A stretch of DNA of 64,000 nt from an uncultured Bacillota bacterium (GTDB lineage: Bacteria > Bacillota > Dehalobacteriia > UBA4068 > UBA4997). Numbering within the stretch: the stretch's first letter is position 1; each line of letters opens with the position of its first letter. Shown piece after piece: positions 49,578-59,580 of this stretch. Below the pieces are notes generated by a model. That model did no database searches and was not told the origin of the DNA. It saw only the letters and a program-made list of their open reading frames with translations. The DNA is taken from positions 1 through 64,000 of the forward strand of contig CAQWMM010000002.1 of assembly GCA_948907985.1 (NCBI GenBank). The letters are read 5' to 3'. The position numbers and the translations under genes are program-made.

Positions 49578-50390
49578 CTAAAATTTGATTTGCAGGCCGA
49601 CTTGCAGCTGAAAAACTTTTTCGCCCAACTCCTGCCGCAGAATATCAAAGGCGGGCTGGCCGGTGCAGTGGCCGGTATAGACGGCCTGCAAGTTCATCTG
49701 GCGCAGACGGCGGGCCAGACTGCGCACATCGTCGGCGCTGCGCTGATAAAGATGAAAACCGCCGATCAGCATCCGCGCTGGCCGCCCAAGCTGCCGGCAG
49801 GCCTCGTTGACGATATTTTCCACTCCGCCATGCGAACAGGAATTGAAAATCACCAGCCCGTCCGGCGTGTCGAAAACCAGGCTTTGTTCGTGGGCAAAAT
49901 CGTCCGGCTGCCAACCGCCGTCGGGTTGCCTGCAATACATTTGGGCCAGACGGCCCTGCTCCGCCAGATTGGGCGTGGCGTGGGGCAGCAGATAGACCTT
50001 GTCTAGCAGTTGATAAACGCCGTCCACAAACTCCAGCCGGTTGGCAAAATCTTGCAGAATATCTGGCCTGATACCAATGTATTTATATTCGCCTTCGGCA
50101 ATTTTATAGCAATTGGCCGCCGCCTGCCGGCGCAGGTATAACCTGGCGCGGCTGTTCTGCTGGAAAAAATCCGCCAGACCGTCGGCGTGATCATAGTGGG
50201 CGTGGGATAAAACCGCCGCGTCCACCGCTGCGATATCCAGCCCCAGGGCGGCGGCGTTGCTTAGAAAAAGGCCGCTGGCGCCGGCGTCCAGCAACAGCCG
50301 TTTGGGGCCGGCGGCGATATAAACGCTTAAGCCCCATTCGCCGGGCAGCTCCTCCTGTCCAATATTATCTACTAAAACTGTCGCCTGCAT
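49578..50390 (-). CDS. Metallo-beta-lactamase-fold hydrolase (COG1237 type)
   Basis: A 270-aa MBL-fold enzyme: LLLDAGASGLFL, the metal motif SHAHYDHADGL, NSCSHGGVENIV, and the late GGFHLYQ and YTGHCTG. The sequence fits the COG1237 branch, which includes proteins related to dihydropteridine-ribofuranosyl-aminobenzene phosphate synthases of methanogens. The bacterial substrate is unknown. It heads the minus-strand operon with three small genes. Confidence 0.88.
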   Translation of the reverse strand: MQATVLVDNIGQEELPGEWGLSVYIAAGPKRLLLDAGASGLFLSNAAALGLDIAAVDAAVLSHAHYDHADGLADFFQQNSRARLYLRRQAAANCYKIAEGEYKYIGIRPDILQDFANRLEFVDGVYQLLDKVYLLPHATPNLAEQGRLAQMYCRQPDGGWQPDDFAHEQSLVFDTPDGLVIFNSCSHGGVENIVNEACRQLGRPARMLIGGFHLYQRSADDVRSLARRLRQMNLQAVYTGHCTGQPAFDILRQELGEKVFQLQVGLQIKF

Positions 50391-50562
50391 AAAATATCAC
50401 CTCATTTTTTACGATAATAATATTTTAACATAAATTGAGCCTGAAGAAAAGCTTTTTCTGTATGGCGAATCGAAAGTGATTATGGCGCCTCAGGCAGGTT
50501 TATGCGGATTTTTGCCGAAATATAAACGGAAATAATATGAGGGATATTAGGAGGCTGCCAGA

Positions 50563-53500
50563 ATGAAACTGCGTTTAATCGAGGGGGGAGCGGGCAGCGG
50601 CAAAAGCCGCCTGTGCTTACAGGAGATGGCCGAGCGGCAAAAAGCCGAGCCGCTGGGCAAGCCGCTGCTGCTCTTGGTGCCGGAGCAGGCCACCTTTGCC
50701 GGCGAGCGGGCCTTTGTTAATTTTGCGGATAATCAGGGGCAGCCAGTAGGCGCTAGCCTGCGCGCGCAGGCGGTGAGTTTTTCCGGCTTGTACCGGCTGA
50801 TGGCGGCGGAGCAGACTTTTGCGCCTCTGCCCCGGTTAGACGAGCAGGGGCGCGCTATGCTGCTGGAGGCCTGTATGCAGCAGCACCGGGGCAAGCTGGA
50901 GGTTTTGGACGCCGCGGCCGGTAATATCAGCTTTGTGGACGCTCTGGCGCGCGCTCTGGTGGAGTTTGAGCAGTATGGCATAGCCCCGGCGGATTTGCGC
51001 CGGGCGGCGGAGCAGTTGGCGCAGCCTGCGGGGGCCAGCCTGTTGGCGGCCAAACTGCGGGATTTGGCGCTGCTTTTTGAATCCTATCTGCATATGGTGG
51101 TGGGCGGGTTCCGCGATCAGGGTTTGATGATGGCCGAACTGGCGCAGGCCGCGGCGGCCTCGGAGCTTTTGCAGGGGGCGGAGTTTTGGCTGGATAATTT
51201 TCTGGACTTCAACCCCTCGCAGTTGGCGGTAATGCGGGCGCTTTTCCCCAAAGTCAAAGCGATTAATCTGTGCCTGTGTCTGCCGCCGGAGGCTGCCGGG
51301 CCGCAGAACGTGGGGCGGATTTTTGGCGGTCAGCGGCGTTTGCGCCGCCAGTTTTTGCAGCTGGCGGCAGAACTGGGGGCGGAGGTGGAAGTAACCAGGC
51401 TGACGGCAAACCACCGCCAGAAAAATAACCCGGAACTGGCGGCGGTGGAGGCCTGTTTTGCCTTTGGCTGTTTTTCCGGCTTTAAGCCCAGCCCGGACTG
51501 GCCGCTTGACTGGCGGCAGCCGCCCCAAAATATTGAGCTGCTGGCCGCGCCGGACGCCGCCGTCGAGGCGGTTTATGCGGCGCAGACGATCAGCCGCCTG
51601 TGCCGCGAAGAGGGCTTTAAGTTTCGGGAGATTGCGGTGATTACCAGAAACCTGGCTAATTATCGTACTGAACTGGAAAACGCTTTTCGCGATTTTGCTA
51701 TCCCCTACTTTTTTGATATGGGCGCGGATTTGGGGCGGCACCCGCTGGTTAAGCTGGTTGCTACCGTTTTAAGCGTGCTGACCGAGAACTGGTCTACCCC
51801 GGCGGTGCTGGCTTATTTAAAGTCCGGCCTGGCTCCGTTGAGCCTTGACGAGGCGGATATTTTGGAAAACTACGCCCTGCGTTGCGGCCTAAAAAGTTAT
51901 ATGTGGCGGCAGGCCGGCCAATTTAAGCGCGCCGGCGGGCTGACGGCGGAGGAGCTGGCGCAGATTAATGAAATAGCGGCGCGGGCCTTACAGCCGCTGT
52001 TAAGTCTGCGGGAAGAGCTGCAAGCGGCCGGGGCGCTGACCGTTGGCGTTTTGGCTGGCGCGCTGCTGAATCTGCTGCAAAATTTACAGGCGGCGGACAA
52101 GCTTCTGGTCTGGGAGCAGCAGGCTGTTCAGCGCCAGGAATTGCGTTTGGCGGACGCGCACCGCCAGATATTGCCCAAGGTGGAGCAGCTGTTGGCTCAG
52201 CTGCAAGCTTTTTTGCCGGATTTGCCGGTCAGCTATCAGGAGTTTGCTGAACTTTGGCAGGAGGGGACGGCGCGTTTGCAGTTAAGTTCTATTCCGCCCT
52301 CGGCAAATGAGGTTAATCTGGCAGAGATCAGCCGCAGCCGCCTGCCGGAAATCCGCGCGGCTATCGTTCTGGGCTTAAACGATGGCGAAATGCCGGCGGC
52401 GGTGGCGGAAGACGGTCTGTTGGGCAGTAATGACCGGGAAGTTTTGGCCCGGCTTGGTTTGGAACTGGCCGCCGGCCCGCGCGAGCGGCAGGAAAACGAG
52501 GAATATTTGGCTTATATTGCTCTGACGCGCAGCAGCGAGCGTTTGTATTTAAGCTATGCGGAAGCGGCGGCGGACGGCGCGGCTCTGCGCCCTTCGCCGG
52601 TGGTGGGGCGTTTGCGTCAGATTTTTCCGGCGCTGGCCCCAAAGCAACCGGAGGATCTGCCGCTGACCGACTGGCTGGGCGGCGACCGTCGCCTGCTGGC
52701 TGGTCTGGCGGCGCATTTGGGCCGCCTGCGTGCGGGGGAAACACCGCCGCCGCAGACTGACGAATTTTGGCGCGCCGTCTGCCGGCGTTTGCAGCAGGAA
52801 CAAAAGCTGCTGCCGCAGTTGGCGGCTCTGCGGCAGGGTTTGGACTATCGGGTGAACGGCGCACCTTTGGATAAACGCCGTTATCTGGCGCTTTATGGCC
52901 GGGCTGGCAGCAGCTCCACCAGCGTTTCGCGCTTGGAGCGTTTTAACAGCTGTCCCTGCAAATATTATGCTTCTTATGGGTTGGGGCTGGCCCCCAGGCC
53001 GGAATTTAAGCTGCAAACCGCCGATGTGGGCACTATCTATCATTATATATTGTCCGAGGTTATGCAGCGGCTGGTGCAGGCCGAGTGCAAATGGGCAGAG
53101 CTGACAATGGCAGAGTTGGAGCCGCTAGTGCGCGAGGTTTTGCAGCAGTTTGCCGAGCAGGGGCTGGCCGAGCTTTTGACGGACAGTGGCAAAAACAGCT
53201 ATATGGCGGAAAAAATTGTGGCGGTGGTGAGCCAAAGCCTGCTGGATATGGCCGCCAATCTGGCCGCCGGCAGCTTTCAGCCGCGCCGCTTTGAACTGGC
53301 CTTTGGCCTGGGCGGTCAATTACAACCCCTGCGGCTGGAGGTGGCGGACGGGCGTTTTGTGGAGCTGGGCGGCGTTATCGACCGGGTGGACGTGGCCCCG
53401 GGCAGCGAGGCGGCGTTTGTGCGCATTATCGACTATAAAATGCAGAATAAGACGCTGAACCTGTCGGATATTTATTTTGGGCTGAACTGGCAGCTGCCGC

Positions 53501-54009
53501 TGTATCTGGAGGCTTTGCTGCAAAATGGGCGCGACCGGCTGCGCCCGGCGGGCATGTTCTATGTGCCGGTGCAGGAGATTATTAAAAACGTGCAGTCTTT
53601 GGAGGAAGACGGCGCGGCGGTTAAGCTGCAGGGGTTGGCGATTCTGGATACCGAGGCGCTGTTATTGGCCGAGCGGGATTTGGAGCCGGGCCAATACGCC
53701 AAAACCATGAGCGTTTATTGGAAGCGCGACAGCAGCTTTGGCCGTAATACGCTGGGGCTGCTGCCGGCGGAATATAATTTTATGCAGCATTGCCTGCGCC
53801 GGCAGGCGGCCGACAGCGTGCAGCGTTTACAGGCCGGAGAGATTCGCCAGCGCCCGCTGGAGCAGAACGGCCGGCTGATCTGCGAATACTGCGATTATTA
53901 CAGCCTGTGCGCGGTGGATTTGGCGGTGGATATGAATAGCCGCCCGGTGGAGCGCATCTCTAAAGATGAGGTGTTACGTCGTTGGCAGCAAGAGTACGGC
54001 GAGGAATAA
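50563..54009 (+). CDS. addB: ATP-dependent nuclease subunit B (AddB)
   Basis: A 1148-aa RecB-family nuclease and inactive-helicase subunit of AddAB, which resects double-strand breaks to Chi. The Walker A EGGAGSGKS is at about 7-15. The C-terminal nuclease has GGVIDRVDV and IIDYKMQNK. Fe-S cluster cysteines are NSCPC (about 800) and CEYCDYYSLC (about 1108-1117). AGGAGG precedes ATG 50563. addA follows after 49 nt. Length is typical (about 1150). Confidence 0.95.
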   Translation: MKLRLIEGGAGSGKSRLCLQEMAERQKAEPLGKPLLLLVPEQATFAGERAFVNFADNQGQPVGASLRAQAVSFSGLYRLMAAEQTFAPLPRLDEQGRAMLLEACMQQHRGKLEVLDAAAGNISFVDALARALVEFEQYGIAPADLRRAAEQLAQPAGASLLAAKLRDLALLFESYLHMVVGGFRDQGLMMAELAQAAAASELLQGAEFWLDNFLDFNPSQLAVMRALFPKVKAINLCLCLPPEAAGPQNVGRIFGGQRRLRRQFLQLAAELGAEVEVTRLTANHRQKNNPELAAVEACFAFGCFSGFKPSPDWPLDWRQPPQNIELLAAPDAAVEAVYAAQTISRLCREEGFKFREIAVITRNLANYRTELENAFRDFAIPYFFDMGADLGRHPLVKLVATVLSVLTENWSTPAVLAYLKSGLAPLSLDEADILENYALRCGLKSYMWRQAGQFKRAGGLTAEELAQINEIAARALQPLLSLREELQAAGALTVGVLAGALLNLLQNLQAADKLLVWEQQAVQRQELRLADAHRQILPKVEQLLAQLQAFLPDLPVSYQEFAELWQEGTARLQLSSIPPSANEVNLAEISRSRLPEIRAAIVLGLNDGEMPAAVAEDGLLGSNDREVLARLGLELAAGPRERQENEEYLAYIALTRSSERLYLSYAEAAADGAALRPSPVVGRLRQIFPALAPKQPEDLPLTDWLGGDRRLLAGLAAHLGRLRAGETPPPQTDEFWRAVCRRLQQEQKLLPQLAALRQGLDYRVNGAPLDKRRYLALYGRAGSSSTSVSRLERFNSCPCKYYASYGLGLAPRPEFKLQTADVGTIYHYILSEVMQRLVQAECKWAELTMAELEPLVREVLQQFAEQGLAELLTDSGKNSYMAEKIVAVVSQSLLDMAANLAAGSFQPRRFELAFGLGGQLQPLRLEVADGRFVELGGVIDRVDVAPGSEAAFVRIIDYKMQNKTLNLSDIYFGLNWQLPLYLEALLQNGRDRLRPAGMFYVPVQEIIKNVQSLEEDGAAVKLQGLAILDTEALLLAERDLEPGQYAKTMSVYWKRDSSFGRNTLGLLPAEYNFMQHCLRRQAADSVQRLQAGEIRQRPLEQNGRLICEYCDYYSLCAVDLAVDMNSRPVERISKDEVLRRWQQEYGEE

Positions 54010-54058
54010 TACTAAATTAAGCGGCATAAGCTTAAACAGCAAACTGAGGGAGAAAACT

Positions 54059-57000
54059 ATGGCCTGGACTAATGAACAACTGGCGGCAATGCAGAAAAAC
54101 AGCGGCAACTTACTGGTGGCGGCAGGGGCCGGCAGCGGCAAAACCGCGGTGCTGATTGAGAGAATTATGGGCATTATCACCGATTTGGAACAGCCGGTGG
54201 ACGTTGACCGCCTTTTGGTGCTGACCTATACCAACGCGGCGGCGGCAGAGATGCGCCAGCGGCTGACCTCGGCCCTGCGCGAGCGTCTGGCGGCGCAGGG
54301 GGACGGCGGCGAGGCCGGGCGGCATATCACCCGCCAGCTGGTGCTGCTGCAACGCGCTAAAATCATGACAATCCACGCTTTTTGTCTGGACCTGTTGCGC
54401 GAATATGGTTACGCGCTGGATTTGGACGCGAAAAGCCACATTGGCAGTGAGGGCGAACTCAATCTGCTGCGCGAACGCGTGTTGGAAGAAGTTTTTGAAG
54501 CGGCCTACGCCGATGAAAATTCCGGTCTGCGTCTGTTGCTGCGTCATTACAGCCGCGGCCTGGGGGACGATAATATTAAGGCGCTGGTGCTGCGGCTGAT
54601 TGAGTTCGGCCAGAGCATGTCGGATATCGAGGGCTGGCTTGCCGGTCTGGCGGAGGCCTACCGGCAGGGGCAGACGGAAAAGTGGCTGGCTTATTATGCC
54701 GATTGTTTGCAGGACGAGCTGGCCGGGTTAAGCGCTGTTTACCAGTCGGCGGAAAATTTGGCGGCGGGGGCCGGGCTGACGGCTTATCTGCCTTTGCTGG
54801 CGGCGGAGTCGGCGGCTTTGCGTCAGGCAGCGGCGGCCGGCGGGGCGGCGGCCTGTTTGCAGGCCCTGGCCCGGTTGGAATTTAAGCGTCTGCCGGCTAT
54901 TCGTGCTAAAGACCTAAGCGATCCGGAGGCCAAGGAGCGCGTGCAGCTTTTGCGCAAGCAGGCCAAGGAGGGCGTGGCCGCCCTGCTGCGCGAGGGCGCG
55001 GCGGTTCAGCGGGGAACTTTGGCGGCGGAGCTGGCCGAACTCGCGCCGCTGGCCGGGGCCCTGGTGGATTTGACGCTGAACTTTTATCAGGCCTGGCAGC
55101 AGGCCAAACGCCGCCGCCGTCTGTTGGAGTTTGCTGATTTGGAACATTTTGCGCTGGCTTTGCTGCAAAACGAGCAGTTGGGCGTGGCGGCCAGCCTGCG
55201 GCAGCATTTTTTTGAAATTCTGGTGGATGAGTATCAGGACGTTAACGAGGTGCAGGAAAGCCTGCTGGCCCTGTTGAGCAATGGTGATAACTGCTTTATG
55301 GTGGGTGATATTAAACAGAGCATTTATCGTTTCCGGCTGGCGGAACCGAGCCTGTTTTTGCGGCGTTTTGCGGCTTATGGCCGGGGCGAGGGCGGCCGGC
55401 GGGTAGATCTCAACCGCAATTTTCGCAGTCAGAGCGCCGTTTTGGCCGGGGTGAACTTCGTGTTTGCCCGGCTGATGCGGGGCGGCAATCTGGAAATTAA
55501 CTATGACGAGGCGGCCAGCCTGCACTGTGGCCGGCCGGAATTGCCGGCGCTGCCGGTGGAACTGCTGATCGTTGATAAAGCGGCGGTTAATAGCGGAGCC
55601 GGCGGCGTTGATTGGGCGGCGGACGAGGACGCGGCGGAGCCGGGCGTTGACGGCTGGCTGGCGGATATGAAGACAGCGGAGCTGGAGGCGCATGTTTTGG
55701 CGCAGAAAATCCGGCAGGAACGCGCGCGGGGGCGCGAATGGTCTGATATGGTGATTTTGCTGCGGGCGGTGCGCGCCTGGGCGCCGGCTTTCAGCCAGGT
55801 GCTGCGCAGTTATGATATTCCTCTGCAAGCGGACGGCTTCGACGATTTTTTAAGCCTGTCGGAGGTACAGGTGGTTTGCAATCTGCTGGCGGTGCTGGAT
55901 AATCCCCGACAGGACATCGCCCTGGCGGCGGTTTTGCACTCGCCTTTAGTGGGGCTGGACCTGGCCGGTCTGGCGGATTTGCATATTCTGGATAAAAAAT
56001 GCCTGTACGGCGGCCTTTGCCAATCGCACGACAGCCGCCTGGTGCAGTTTAATCAGCGTTTGCAGGAATGGCGCCGCCGCAGTCAGGAGTTGGGCGTGGC
56101 CGAACTTTTGGAATATCTCTATAACGCGGCGGCTTTGCCAGAGCTTTTGGGATTGTTGCCGGGGGGCGGCCTGCGCCGCCGCAGTTTGCAGGAGTTAAAA
56201 CGTCTGGCGGGGGATTATGACAGCGCCGGCGGGGTTGGTTTGGGGCGGTTTTTGAAGTTTTTGGCCGCCGCCGGTAACGCCGCCGGGCCGAAAGGCGCGT
56301 CTGGCGGGCAAACTGGCGACGCGGTGCGGCTGATGAGTATTCATAAAAGCAAGGGGTTGGAGTTCCCGGTGGTGTTTGTAGCCGGGCTGGGTACGGCTTT
56401 TAATGAAGACGATTTTCGGCGGGATATTCTGCTGCATCGCAGTTTGGGTTTGGGCCTGCGCCGGGTTGATTTGGTTGGCCGGCGCAAATATCCCACCTTT
56501 GGCTTTAACCTGATTGCCCGCAAGGCGCGCTGGGAAAGCCTGGCCGAGGCTTTGCGCCTGCTCTATGTGGCGATGACGCGGGCGGAGCAAAAGCTTTATC
56601 TGCTGGGGACGGTCAGCTCGTCCACGACGCTGATGAAAGTCCTGGCCACGCTGCCGGACGACGCCGACGCGGTCCCGGCCGGATTTTTGGCGAAATACCG
56701 CAGTTTTCTGCCCTGGCTTTGCGCGGCGCTGTTACGCCAGCCGGATTGCCGCCTGCTGCGTGATCTGGCCGGTTATCAATATCGGCTGGCGGTTAGTTTG
56801 CCCGACCCGGACGGGCGTTGGCATTTGGAATTAATCGACAGTCTGGAAACGGTGAACGACCGAACCAAAAGCGCGGCGGCCAGCTTTGATTTTGCGGCCT
56901 GGCTGGCGGCTCTGCCCGTGGAGAATGCGCCGGATAAGGCTGTCGCCGGGGCGCTGGCGCGGCGCTATCCGGCGGCGGAGCTGGCTAAGCTGCCGGTTAA

Positions 57001-57733
57001 ATGGAGCGTTACCGCTTATAAGCGGCTGCTGCCTTTACCGGAAGATTCAGCCGACGCGGAGGCCGCGTTGGGCGCGCAGCTGGCAGCCGAAGAGTTTGCC
57101 GGGGATTATCCGCAGCGGCCTGCGGGGCGTTCTCTGGAGTGGTACGCCGCTTATGGGCGGCTGGTGCATGAACTGCTGCAAAAGGCCGATCTGGCCTTTT
57201 TGGCCGCTGCCGGGGATGCTGACACGCAGCAGGCTTATTTGCGGGGGTTGTTGGCCGACTTGAGCGCGGGGCAGGCCGACCAGACGGTTTGCCGGGCGGC
57301 GGAGCCGATGCCCCAGCGGCTGGCCGAGTTCTTTCAGCAGCCCTTGGGGCGCAGGCTGTTGGCGGCTTACCAGCGCAGCCCGGAGGAGGTTTTGCGCGAG
57401 CGGCGTTTTATCGCTGGGTTGAGCCTGGACGATTTGGCGGCGCTGGGTATGGATATCGCCGAGGGGCTGGATTTGCCGGAACTTACGGCGCAGGGGCGCG
57501 AAACGGTGTTTATGCAGGGTGTGATTGATTTGGCCTTTGCCGAGCAGGACGGTTGGGTTCTGGTGGACTATAAATCCGGGGCCAACTGGGGCAAAAGCGC
57601 GGAGGAGATTCAGGAGGCTTTCGGGCTTCAGCTGGCGGTATACCGCTGGGCTTTGCAAAGGGCCTGCAACAGGCCGGTTAAAGAAGGTTACATTTATTTT
57701 ACCGCTAATGCGCGGGTTGTGCGCTTGTTTTGA
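54059..57733 (+). CDS. addA: ATP-dependent helicase/nuclease subunit A (AddA)
   Basis: A 1224-aa UvrD-like 3'-5' helicase with a C-terminal RecB nuclease. The Walker A AAGAGSGKTAVL is at about 21-32, then VLTYTNAAAAEM, the Walker B VDEYQDVNEVQ, GDIKQSIYRFR, IHKSKGLEFPVVF and LYVAMTRAEQKLYL. The nuclease end reads GVIDLAF and LVDYKSG. The ATG at 54059 follows GAGGGAGA; the in-frame ATG at 53966 lies inside addB and is not used. It acts in a complex with AddB. Confidence 0.95.
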   Translation: MAWTNEQLAAMQKNSGNLLVAAGAGSGKTAVLIERIMGIITDLEQPVDVDRLLVLTYTNAAAAEMRQRLTSALRERLAAQGDGGEAGRHITRQLVLLQRAKIMTIHAFCLDLLREYGYALDLDAKSHIGSEGELNLLRERVLEEVFEAAYADENSGLRLLLRHYSRGLGDDNIKALVLRLIEFGQSMSDIEGWLAGLAEAYRQGQTEKWLAYYADCLQDELAGLSAVYQSAENLAAGAGLTAYLPLLAAESAALRQAAAAGGAAACLQALARLEFKRLPAIRAKDLSDPEAKERVQLLRKQAKEGVAALLREGAAVQRGTLAAELAELAPLAGALVDLTLNFYQAWQQAKRRRRLLEFADLEHFALALLQNEQLGVAASLRQHFFEILVDEYQDVNEVQESLLALLSNGDNCFMVGDIKQSIYRFRLAEPSLFLRRFAAYGRGEGGRRVDLNRNFRSQSAVLAGVNFVFARLMRGGNLEINYDEAASLHCGRPELPALPVELLIVDKAAVNSGAGGVDWAADEDAAEPGVDGWLADMKTAELEAHVLAQKIRQERARGREWSDMVILLRAVRAWAPAFSQVLRSYDIPLQADGFDDFLSLSEVQVVCNLLAVLDNPRQDIALAAVLHSPLVGLDLAGLADLHILDKKCLYGGLCQSHDSRLVQFNQRLQEWRRRSQELGVAELLEYLYNAAALPELLGLLPGGGLRRRSLQELKRLAGDYDSAGGVGLGRFLKFLAAAGNAAGPKGASGGQTGDAVRLMSIHKSKGLEFPVVFVAGLGTAFNEDDFRRDILLHRSLGLGLRRVDLVGRRKYPTFGFNLIARKARWESLAEALRLLYVAMTRAEQKLYLLGTVSSSTTLMKVLATLPDDADAVPAGFLAKYRSFLPWLCAALLRQPDCRLLRDLAGYQYRLAVSLPDPDGRWHLELIDSLETVNDRTKSAAASFDFAAWLAALPVENAPDKAVAGALARRYPAAELAKLPVKWSVTAYKRLLPLPEDSADAEAALGAQLAAEEFAGDYPQRPAGRSLEWYAAYGRLVHELLQKADLAFLAAAGDADTQQAYLRGLLADLSAGQADQTVCRAAEPMPQRLAEFFQQPLGRRLLAAYQRSPEEVLRERRFIAGLSLDDLAALGMDIAEGLDLPELTAQGRETVFMQGVIDLAFAEQDGWVLVDYKSGANWGKSAEEIQEAFGLQLAVYRWALQRACNRPVKEGYIYFTANARVVRLF

Positions 57734-57839
57734 GATAATAATTCGGTTTGATATAGCAAAAAAATCCAAAAATTCAACAGAAATTTTTTATGGCCTTGAT
57801 TTTCCAGTGTAAAAACTTGTGGTTTTTTTAGGATAAGTA

Positions 57840-57868
57840 TTGAAAAAAGGGCGCAAGTGTTTTATAAT
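57840..57868 (+). promoter_or_regulatory. Promoter of the flagellar fliFGHIJK operon
   Basis: TTGAAA (57840-57845), 17 bp, TATAAT (57863-57868), predicted start near 57875, leader about 46 nt. It is a housekeeping-type promoter rather than a sigma-D one. Confidence 0.7.
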
Positions 57869-57920
57869 AATAGATATTGACGATAAGAGTAGAATATTGG
57901 ACTTTGCGGAGGCAGATTGC

Positions 57921-59534
57921 GTGGAAGAGAAAATAAAACAAATATGGCCGCGAATTAAAGAATTCTTTGGCAAGTTAAGCAAAAAAACCAAACGACTGAT
58001 TGCTGTTGGGCTGGGAACAGTTATAATCGCGGTGGTGGCTTTGGTGTTGATTCTGGCTAACAGGCCATATGCGACGCTCTTTACGGGGCTTACCAGCGAG
58101 GATATGTCCTCAATCGTTACATATTTGAACGAATCTGGGGTTAAAAATTATAAGATTGAAAATAACAATACCATTCTGGTGCCGGAGGCGCAGGAGCCCA
58201 GCCTTAAGGCCAGCCTTTTGATGCAGGGTTATCCCAGCAGCGATTTGGGCTATCATATGTATCTGGATAATATCAATACGCTTTCCACTGAATCTGACCG
58301 GCGGATGCTTTATATCTTTGATTTGCAGGACCGTTTGGGCGGCGTCATTCGCTGCTTTGACGGCGTGGAAAACGCAACGGTGGATATTTCGCTTGGCGAA
58401 GACAACAGCTTTGTGTTAAACCGCACCCCCGACGCGCTGATTGAGGCCAGCGCCTCTATCTTTGTGGAGATGGACAGCCACAGCAATTTAAGCCAGAAGC
58501 AGGCCAGCTCCATCCGCCGCCTGGTGAGCAACGCCGTGCAGGGGCTGGTGATTGATAACGTCAGCATCCATGATAACCGCGGCAATACCTGGGACGGCGA
58601 CGGCAATGTGGACACCACCGACTCCGCCCGTCTGAAACTGGCGCTGGAGCAGCAGGTGAACAACAACATCCGCAATAATCTGCTGACGCTTTTAGGGCCG
58701 AGATTTGGCAATGATAACCTGGCAATTACCGTTACCAGTACGGTTGACGTCAGCCGTGTTTATCAGGAGGATACTATCTATTCCACGCCGGAGAACGCCG
58801 TGGTGGGCAACGACGGTATCCGGGGCATTATCGGCAGCCGGGTATACAGTTATAATATTGGCCGCGATGAAGATCAGACGGTGGGCGGCCCTGTGGGCAC
58901 CGAAACCAACTCCGATATTTCCACCTATGTGGAGCAGGGGTATCAGCCGGACGGTCAGGAGCGCGATTTGAACGCCAGCGGCGAAGATAATTACGACAAT
59001 AACCAAACGATAATCCAGCGGGAGAGCGCCGGTGGCACGGTTACCGATGTGATGGTGAGCGTATTAATTAATGCCGGCCGCAACACCGTTAACCAAGAAG
59101 AGATGGTTAACTCCATTGCCCGGGCAGCCGGGATTACGGTGGAACAGCAGGCCGATAAAGTGGCGCTGTTGGTGGAGCCCTGGCCGGAAGAGCCGGTGGA
59201 GCCGGTGATTCCCACATTTATGGATGAATACGGCTGGATTGTTTATGCGGCGATTGCCGGGGCAATTTTGTTCCTGCTGATTTTGCTGACTGTGATTTTG
59301 TTGATCCGCCGCCACCGCAAGAAGAAACGTCTGGCGCAGGAGGCCGAAGAGGCCGCGGCTCTGGCCGCTTTGCAGCAGGCCCAGATACCGGAGGTTAACG
59401 CCGACATTATGGATATTCATACCGAGCGCAGTATGGAACTGCGCAAGGATGTTCGCCGCTTTGCGGAAAACAACCCGGAAATTGCTGCTTTGATGGTTAA
59501 AAACTGGTTAAAAGAAGATGACACCAATGGTTGA
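57921..59534 (+). CDS. fliF: Flagellar MS-ring protein FliF
   Basis: A 537-aa protein that forms the MS ring in the membrane at the flagellar base. It has an N-terminal helix (about 28-48), ring-building domains (about 50-300) with YATLFTGLTSEDMSSIV and LMQGYPSSDLGY, a periplasmic-type variable region, a second helix (about 438-462) and a C-terminal FliG-binding tail PEIAALMVKNWLKED. The GTG at 57921 has CGGAGGC 8 nt upstream; an in-frame TTG at 57840 coincides with the -35 box and is rejected. It opens the visible flagellar operon; flgB, flgC and fliE are not upstream. Confidence 0.93.
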   Translation: MEEKIKQIWPRIKEFFGKLSKKTKRLIAVGLGTVIIAVVALVLILANRPYATLFTGLTSEDMSSIVTYLNESGVKNYKIENNNTILVPEAQEPSLKASLLMQGYPSSDLGYHMYLDNINTLSTESDRRMLYIFDLQDRLGGVIRCFDGVENATVDISLGEDNSFVLNRTPDALIEASASIFVEMDSHSNLSQKQASSIRRLVSNAVQGLVIDNVSIHDNRGNTWDGDGNVDTTDSARLKLALEQQVNNNIRNNLLTLLGPRFGNDNLAITVTSTVDVSRVYQEDTIYSTPENAVVGNDGIRGIIGSRVYSYNIGRDEDQTVGGPVGTETNSDISTYVEQGYQPDGQERDLNASGEDNYDNNQTIIQRESAGGTVTDVMVSVLINAGRNTVNQEEMVNSIARAAGITVEQQADKVALLVEPWPEEPVEPVIPTFMDEYGWIVYAAIAGAILFLLILLTVILLIRRHRKKKRLAQEAEEAAALAALQQAQIPEVNADIMDIHTERSMELRKDVRRFAENNPEIAALMVKNWLKEDDTNG

Positions 59535-59580
59535 CCTGGTGATAAAGAACAGCTGGAAAGAGGATGACGCCAATGCCTGA
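59490..59580 (+). repeat. Imperfect tandem copy of the fliF 3' end
   Basis: The last 45 bp of fliF (59490-59534) and the fliF-fliG junction (about 59536-59580) are similar; the last 25 bp differ at five positions. Translated, the second copy would read LVIKNSWKEDDANA against LMVKNWLKEDDTNG. Confidence 0.6.

Noticed and set aside
50391..50562. A hairpin-rich gap before addB (GCCTGA/TCAGGC enclosing AGAAAAGCTTTTTCT)
   Set aside because: The outer stem is only 6 bp with a long loop, and no clear promoter or known regulatory element could be tied to it.
57840..57920. An upstream TTG start for fliF
   Set aside because: The TTG is the -35 hexamer of a good promoter; GTG 57921 has a proper ribosome binding site and gives a normal FliF N-terminus.
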